DNA from: Melampsora larici-populina 98AG31
Taxonomy: Eukaryota; Basidiomycota; Pucciniomycetes; Pucciniales; Melampsoraceae
Direction of reading: 5' to 3'
NCBI RefSeq assembly: GCF_000204055.1
Contig: NW_006768772.1
Span: forward strand, 986,339-1,050,338
Length of the DNA: 64,000 bases
In this document: piece by piece, positions 58,962 through 64,000 of the stretch
Position numbering within the stretch: position 1 is the stretch's first letter
Layout of the letters: every line of letters starts with the position of its first letter
Notes under the pieces: model-generated
Told to the model about the DNA's origin: nothing
Databases searched by the model: none
What the model saw: only the letters and a program-made list of their open reading frames with translations
Position numbers and translations under genes: made by a program

Positions 58962-60082
58962 GTTCAATTCCAGGATTGCGTACCCCGTGGATGTGATCTT
59001 CACTTATCATCACCCTTGCAACCACTTTTTTGTTGTGCTCCCTCCCGGACTTCCTCAGGTAACCCTCAGAGAACAACCAAAAAGTAGTGTGTTGGAGATG
59101 AACTCGTGATGTGGTGTGATATAAGAGTCTGAAACACAGGTGGAATCCTCTCAAGATCTTTCTACTCCATGTTGGATGGGATGGTCAAGTTTTATGATGA
59201 AAGATTCAATACTGAAGACTTAATATGATGATCATGCAACTCAATTGAATGAGAGTGTGACCACCTGGTTTCATAAAGCCATACTCACCAATTATCATAT
59301 TGTTGGGTAAAGTTTGGCAAACTCAAATGAAATTCAAATGGCCCATTAAATAATTTTCACTACATGCAAAAAAGACATCAATTAATAGAGGCTGAGCCAG
59401 ACATTGAGGATCTACTAGGTATTGAAAATATCAAAGTATAAGATTGGGTAAAGTCTTATAATGCAAGAATAGAGGACTCAAATTATCATAAGGCAAATGG
59501 TTTATACAAAACAGGTACTGGCACAAGTTTGAGTCAAGAGAAAGCTGAGGATGAATCAAAGCAACAGAAGGCTCACCTTTTCTAGGAAATACTTTCACAG
59601 TGAAAACCGTTCTCTAGACTAAAAGATAAGAGCACACAATGGCCAGAATCAGCATAAAAAACAGGGAAGTTAGAACTGTAAAATGATATCAAAAGATATT
59701 GATATAATATACAAGGAAACAAGTAAATCAAACAGGTATGTGACATGAATTGTATGGTGGTTTACCACTTCAAGAAACCTGGGTTTAGAGGTTTCAAATC
59801 ATCCCTTCTTTAGTTCATAGCACTGTACTTGAGAAGAAATATTTGAGATACAAGATAGAAAGTGAAACACAGAGAATAATGAGAAATACATATATCCATT
59901 ATACTGATACAAGTCAGTTATAAGAAAAACAAAGATGAACAAAATAATTACAAAGTGAGAAACAAGAGGACAATTTTCAACTGTTGTAGCTTATTATTTC
60001 TCTGCACTGCAGCTTCCACTTATTGCATCTTTTAACATTTGCGGAAGTGTAGAAAAAGTTATTGGGGTCTCCCTCCTCTATA
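58962..60082 (+). other. Intergenic, no gene seen
   Basis: AT-rich spacer, only short frames. Confidence 0.45.
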
Positions 60083-60331
60083 CAGCTGATTTGAGAAAAA
60101 ATGCTGTCCTGTGTTTTTTATTCTTGAATTTTTTGAAGGTTGCACTAAAAATTACTGACCTGGATTCTACATAGAGTTGCTTCAGTCAATGATGTGCTAA
60201 ACTTTTTCACAATCATTGCACCCTCGAATAAGTTGACTGCAGCTCTTATCTAGAATCCAGGTGAGTGATTTTTAGTGTAACCCTAAAAAATGAAAAAACA
60301 CAAGCAGGCAGCATTTTTCTCAAAAGAGCTG
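60083..60331. mobile_element. Imperfect hairpin MITE, TA-flanked, CAGCT ends
   Basis: The left arm (CAGCTGATTTGAGAAAAAAT, later CACTAAAAATTACTGACCTG and GATTCTA) pairs with the right arm (TAGAATCCAGGTGAGTGA, ATTTTTCTCAAAAGAGCTG). TA flanks at 60081-60082 and 60332-60333. 249 bp, arms of about 110 bp with mismatches, so it is older than the other hairpins. Confidence 0.7.
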
Positions 60332-60379
60332 TAATGTTGTAAGTGCTCTTGGTTGGTTGGGAGTTGGAGGGAATGGTCT

Positions 60380-61130
60380 TCAGAACTCATGAGGACACAA
60401 CATCCATTTGGATGATTTTCTTGTATAAAAAAGGGCCACCCCATTGAGCATGAAGTTTTGGAGGGTAGTCCTCAAATATTTGTAGGACAAGGTCACCTTA
60501 TTGAAATTTTGTTCAACATAAGTTTCTTCAGACTGGGTGGCACATCTGTCAGGTTTCTCATTGGTAGATTTGATAGCTTCTTGTTCAGCACTGTTGAGTT
60601 GTTTTGTATCTAAGTTATGTTTTCTATAGATTAGTTCCACTCCCTAAGTTGAGATGGGAGGAATGAGACCAAAGAATAAGGGATTATGAGGTAGTCTGGC
60701 TTCTATACCATGCACTAGGAAATAAGATGTTTTTCCTAGTGCTGTGTTCTTGGACACACAGTAGCCAAATGAGGGTTGTTCAAGGAATTCATCCCATTTA
60801 TCTTGAGATTTTGGTGAGACAAATTTCTAAATTGTTGGGATTAGGTTTTGGGTTAACCTTTCAACAAATCCATTTTATTGAGGGTGGTGTGAACTAGTGT
60901 GGTTATGTTGAATGAGATTGATCTTGAGGAAGTTGATGATATCATATGAGTCAAGATATCTTTGTATCTTAAGATAATGAAAATATCAATAAAGAATGTG
61001 TGAGTGATGTATCACCAGTATGTATATGTTTCCAAACTCATTACTTACCCATTGCATGCTTGATGGGAATTGATTGCCATCTCATCACTTGGTAATTCAA
61101 CCAGTCCAAAATACCCTTGATTTTGATTTG
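60380..61130 (-). pseudogene. Ty3/gypsy integrase relic
   Basis: Minus-strand pieces match the end of a gypsy integrase: HTSSHHPQ-stop-NGFVERL (the HPQTNG.VER core motif with a stop at the Thr place), KTSYFLVHGIEARLPHNPLF, then a C-terminal segment at 60380-60640 (ELIYRKHNLDTKQLNSAEQE). Several stops and frame changes. No LTR was recognised nearby, and it is not obviously part of the element at 1-7524. Confidence 0.7.
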
Positions 61131-61554
61131 GGCGAAGCAGATTATTGAACATTATTGAGAAACTAACAAGTGATTAGTTTGTTTTTTGAGCTGCTGTGAT
61201 CCAGAATCCACGAAGCAAACCAACCATACGTGTATATGGTAGTCTTTGTTTTTGGACTGATTTCTTTGACTCAGACTGAGAGTTGAGTGTGTCATAACTT
61301 GATTTTAGACAGCAGATCATGTTGATGTTGATGTGATAATTGTTCCACCTAAGATAACATTTTCTTTCTGTGATGGCTAAGGATTGTATGCCTGGAAGTG
61401 TGCTCCTTGAGATTTGGGAATACAAGGTACGGATGCCAGGTCTAATGAGTATGGTAGGGGAAAAGTAGAAATTTGGGTAATTCAAAGGCCTCTCCTGACC
61501 GCCAGGTCATTGCAAGACTTCCATTTTGTTTCTTGGAATTCTGCCCTTAGCCTT
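61131..61554 (+). other. Intergenic, no gene seen
   Basis: Spacer between the integrase relic and the MITE. Confidence 0.4.
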
Positions 61555-61699
61555 GGGCGCGTTCACTTAAGCAAATTCTGGTGAGAAATCACATTCTGCA
61601 AAATTTAAAATGTCTATTTGGTGGGGCATGTTACATTTTTGCATTAAAAAATTTACGGAATGTGATTTCTGGTCAGAAATTCCTTAAGTGAACGTGCCC
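61555..61699. mobile_element. GTTCACTTAAG-family MITE, both ends present
   Basis: 145 bp with inverted ends GGGCGCGTTCACTTAAG and CTTAAGTGAACGTGCCC and an inner pair ACATTCTGCAAA / GGAATGTGATTTCT. Flanks are CTT (left) and TTA (right), so no clean 3-bp duplication remains. This is the simplest full copy of the family. Confidence 0.85.
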
Positions 61700-61803
61700 T
61701 TAGAGTGTGAGAACTAGGACAAAATTTGGTCTATCTGTTTAGATTCATCAAAAGCAATTAGGATCAAAAGGAACAGGATGTTGGTGTAGTGTTTGATAGG
61801 CAT
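61700..61803 (+). repeat. Dispersed repeat arm, inverted partner of 47403-47505
   Basis: See 47403-47505. It abuts the right end of the 145-bp MITE. Confidence 0.75.
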
Positions 61804-61872
61804 ACACGTAGGTGATTTGTCTGTTGCAGTCGCAGATAATTTGCACATTGAGAGAATATCAGTGCTTTTGGT

Positions 61873-63014
61873 GTGGTGATCAATTTATGGGATCAATTAA
61901 AAAATTCACAATTATCAGTTTACCAGTTTATTAGAAGGATTCAGCTGGACAGAAAATTCAAAATGGAGGCTTTGGATCAATTGAAGCTCTTGTAGGCTTA
62001 TGTATTGGTCATAAGGATAACATTACATCATTATATTTCACATTACTTATTAAGATCATTATAGTTTATTCACAAACTTATTACAAAAAGAAAGAAAGAA
62101 AAACATAAGAAAAATTCGAAAATATAGTTACATAGGTTGGAAAATGGTTTTTAGGGTAGTAAAAATAAAGTTATGGGTATTATGAGGCTAGAATATGAAA
62201 GAACAACATTATATTATACCGTGACAATTTTGATATTGAAGGTTGATAAGAAGAAACAAAAGTTATCAGAGAAAAGGCACTTTTTCGAAGTTGGTAAACA
62301 AGAGGTACACGTGTAGTTTGGTTATGTACACCAGGGGGCAACTTTTTGTCGGAATACAAGCAAAAAGTTGGTTGTGTCAAGATCTGGCCAAACGCTGGCC
62401 AATATATCAGCGTTTGACCAGATTTTGGCTGGTATGGCTATACCAGCTGATTTCTGGTTGAAAGCTGATATTTTGGTCAGAAATCAGCTGGGCGGTCGGC
62501 TGGTCGGTCTGGCGAGAGATGGACCAGCCTTTTGGCGAGCAGAAGACGGTATAAGGAACTCTCTTCCAGGAACATCAAACCAGAGGCTGTGCAATTAAAG
62601 TTCCTTAATCACATTTGCCTCCATTGCCGTGGTTCTAGCCACCCCTTTTTTATTTTGACAACACAAGAGCTCCTAGAATCCATTCTTTGGTCTAGGAGCT
62701 CTTCACCATCTTCCTCACCATTGATGCCACAACCCACATAGGGTGGATGGGGTGACCAAGGGAGATGTTGACCGATGGATCAATAAACCAATCACTTGGT
62801 CAACTAGGCTGTAAACTGGTCGCTGGATGGCCTGAAAACCGCCAGATGGCCCATCTGATGGTGGTCAAGAAATACCGCCTTTTGACTGCCGTGCCACTGA
62901 CCATCTGGCGGCGGTTCTCCGCCACCAAGAGAATCTCGCTGTACGGCGGGATTCCATGACCGCCTTCAGATGGTACCAATTACCCCGTGGTGTAATAGTG
63001 GTAGTAATGGAATT
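61873..63014 (+). repeat. Dispersed repeat, copy B, split by a 664-bp insertion
   Basis: 61873-62328 matches 48560-49017, and 62993-63014 resumes the match (TAATAGTGGTAGTAATGG against TAATGGTGGTAGTAGTGG). The TA at the junction is single in copy A and doubled here. Confidence 0.8.
62329..62992. mobile_element. 664-bp TA-duplicating element with CACCA ends
   Basis: Imperfect inverted ends CACCAGGGGGCAA and CACCACGGGGTAA, with TA on both sides (62327-62328, 62993-62994). It is richer in G and C than its surroundings and contains internal inverted words (CAGCTGATTTCTGG / CAGAAATCAGCTG, CTAGGAGCTC). No transposase frame. The empty site is at 49016. Confidence 0.8.
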
Positions 63015-63016
63015 TA

Positions 63017-63144
63017 GGGCGTGTTCACTTAAGAAAATTTTGACCAGAAATCACATTCTGCAAATTTTTTAACGCAAAAATGCAATATGCACTACCAAAT
63101 AGACACTTTAAATTTTGCAGAATGTGATTCCTCACCAGAAATTG
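63017..63144. mobile_element. GTTCACTTAAG-family MITE relic
   Basis: It starts GGGCGTGTTCACTTAAG after TTA and shows the core ACCAGAAATCACATTCTG and CAGAATGTGATTCCT. The right terminal repeat is missing. Confidence 0.7.
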
Positions 63145-63399
63145 CTGTTGAGGTGGTGACGCTGGAACGAGGATCTTCCTTGATCCATTTCTGAGGAAAT
63201 GGACTGACGCGACTCTAGGTACTCTCCTTAAGAGTCCCTTAGAGTTTAGCCGTGAGATTGGGGATTCAAGGCACGGATTGGAACAGCGACGGCTGTTCCT
63301 GATCTTGGTCGAGTTTTAGAGATCACCCCTTGGTCGACTCTTTGTTTTTCCCTCGACCAAGTTTTGCTCTCCTTGCCTCTTCTTCCCTTCATCACGACT
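63145..63399 (+). other. Spacer before the partial gene
   Basis: Less AT-rich. It may hold an upstream exon of the gene at the window edge, but none can be defined. Confidence 0.3.
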
Positions 63400-64000
63400 T
63401 CGCGGACCTCTGTCCCTTTTCCCTCTATCCGATTCACTCTGAGACCTTTTTTAAAACATGATTTAGTTAGTGATGAAGAAGTAGATCCACTAAAAAATTA
63501 TAAAAGCGGAAGGACTTCAAAGAATACGTTAAAACGTTTTACAGAATATTGGGATAAACATTTGAAGAAGATGGATGTTCATTTTCCATTAACGATTTTT
63601 AACGCTGAATGGATAGAATTAGATACTTTAGTATCAAGAAACAATACTTTGAAAAAGAAAGATAGGACAACAGGACAAAATCCAAAGAATGAATGGTGGT
63701 TGTCGTTTGCTGAATGGACGAGAGCGAGACTCTTAATGGTCAAATACTTGAAAGAGCAATATAAACACAAAGCTTTTGCTAAAGAGTGAGTAATTTGATA
63801 ACTTGTTAAAATTTGAGAAGTAAAATTTGAGAAGTTGACATATAACAAAAATGACCTTTTGATGATACAGTTTAGAAAAACACTTCGACTATGTCCAACA
63901 ATTGAGTGATAGACATGGTTGGGTGGTAGCATTCAGATACGACATATCAGTAAGAACAGATGTGACTTGTAATCACATAGATGGAGCACCAGGTGATCCT
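63400..64000 (+). CDS. Partial gene, possibly transposon-associated
   Basis: An exon open through to 63785 (LKRFTEYWDKHLKKMDVHFP, NEWWLSFAEWTRARLLMVKY) joins in phase to one starting at 63871 (LEKHFDYVQQLSDRHGWVVA, FRYDISVRTDVTCNHIDG) that runs off the window. No ATG start is visible in frame, so the true start may be in an upstream exon. The W-rich helical pattern with AFRYD recalls Gag-like proteins of rust retroelements, from memory. It could equally be a host gene. Confidence 0.45.

Noticed and set aside
60380..60640. 86-codon minus-strand frame as an independent gene
   Set aside because: The flanking sequence shows gypsy integrase motifs in order, so it is part of that relic.
1..64000. 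tRNA, rRNA, CRISPR arrays
   Set aside because: No T-loop/anticodon patterns, rRNA words or regularly spaced repeats with unique spacers were seen. The 21-bp array at 51855 has no spacers.

Overview
The window looks like nuclear DNA of a basidiomycete fungus, most likely a rust fungus (Pucciniales). The reasons are AT-rich spacers, genes split by many short introns (about 55-130 nt, GT..AG), a set of fungal housekeeping proteins, and two protein families I associate from memory with rusts: a Tet-like 2OG oxygenase and a DUF7872-like secreted protein. The species cannot be fixed from sequence alone. No tRNA, rRNA or CRISPR was seen. Exon maps were built by hand from splice consensus, reading phase and family resemblance. 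For ten genes the exon lengths sum to a multiple of three, which supports the models.

Layout. 1-7524: a minus-strand Ty3/gypsy retrotransposon (Pol, Gag, a long leader, PBS and one LTR), cut by the left edge and already damaged. 7566-8259: an unrecognised gene just beyond the LTR. 8.3-13 kb: a spacer with a tandem duplication and a hairpin MITE. 13-20.6 kb: a class 3 (DAG-type) lipase and a cation diffusion facilitator, both minus strand. 22-29 kb: a degenerate Tet-like oxygenase gene, then a 4.7-kb PIF/Harbinger transposon with 268-bp identical inverted repeats lying inside a plus-strand coding-like sequence.

30.9-46.8 kb is the gene-dense core. It holds a GPI-anchored secreted protein, MIC26 (MICOS), a multi-exon secreted protein, VPS17 (retromer) back-to-back with BET1 (ER-Golgi SNARE), a STYX-like phosphatase and a DUF7872-like secreted protein. 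47-64 kb is repeat-rich: several MITE families, a dispersed repeat in two copies, decayed genes, a chitin synthase fragment split by a TAA-flanked element, a dienelactone hydrolase, a gypsy integrase relic and a partial gene at the right edge.

The genes do not form one pathway. Membrane traffic (VPS17, BET1), mitochondrial cristae (MIC26), lipid and metal handling (lipase, CDF) and secretion (GPI protein, DUF7872-like) are ordinary fungal functions. The unusual signals are in transposon structure, splice sites (GTTGAG donors, a 15-nt microexon, acceptor-3 nt-donor cassettes) and recent gene decay.
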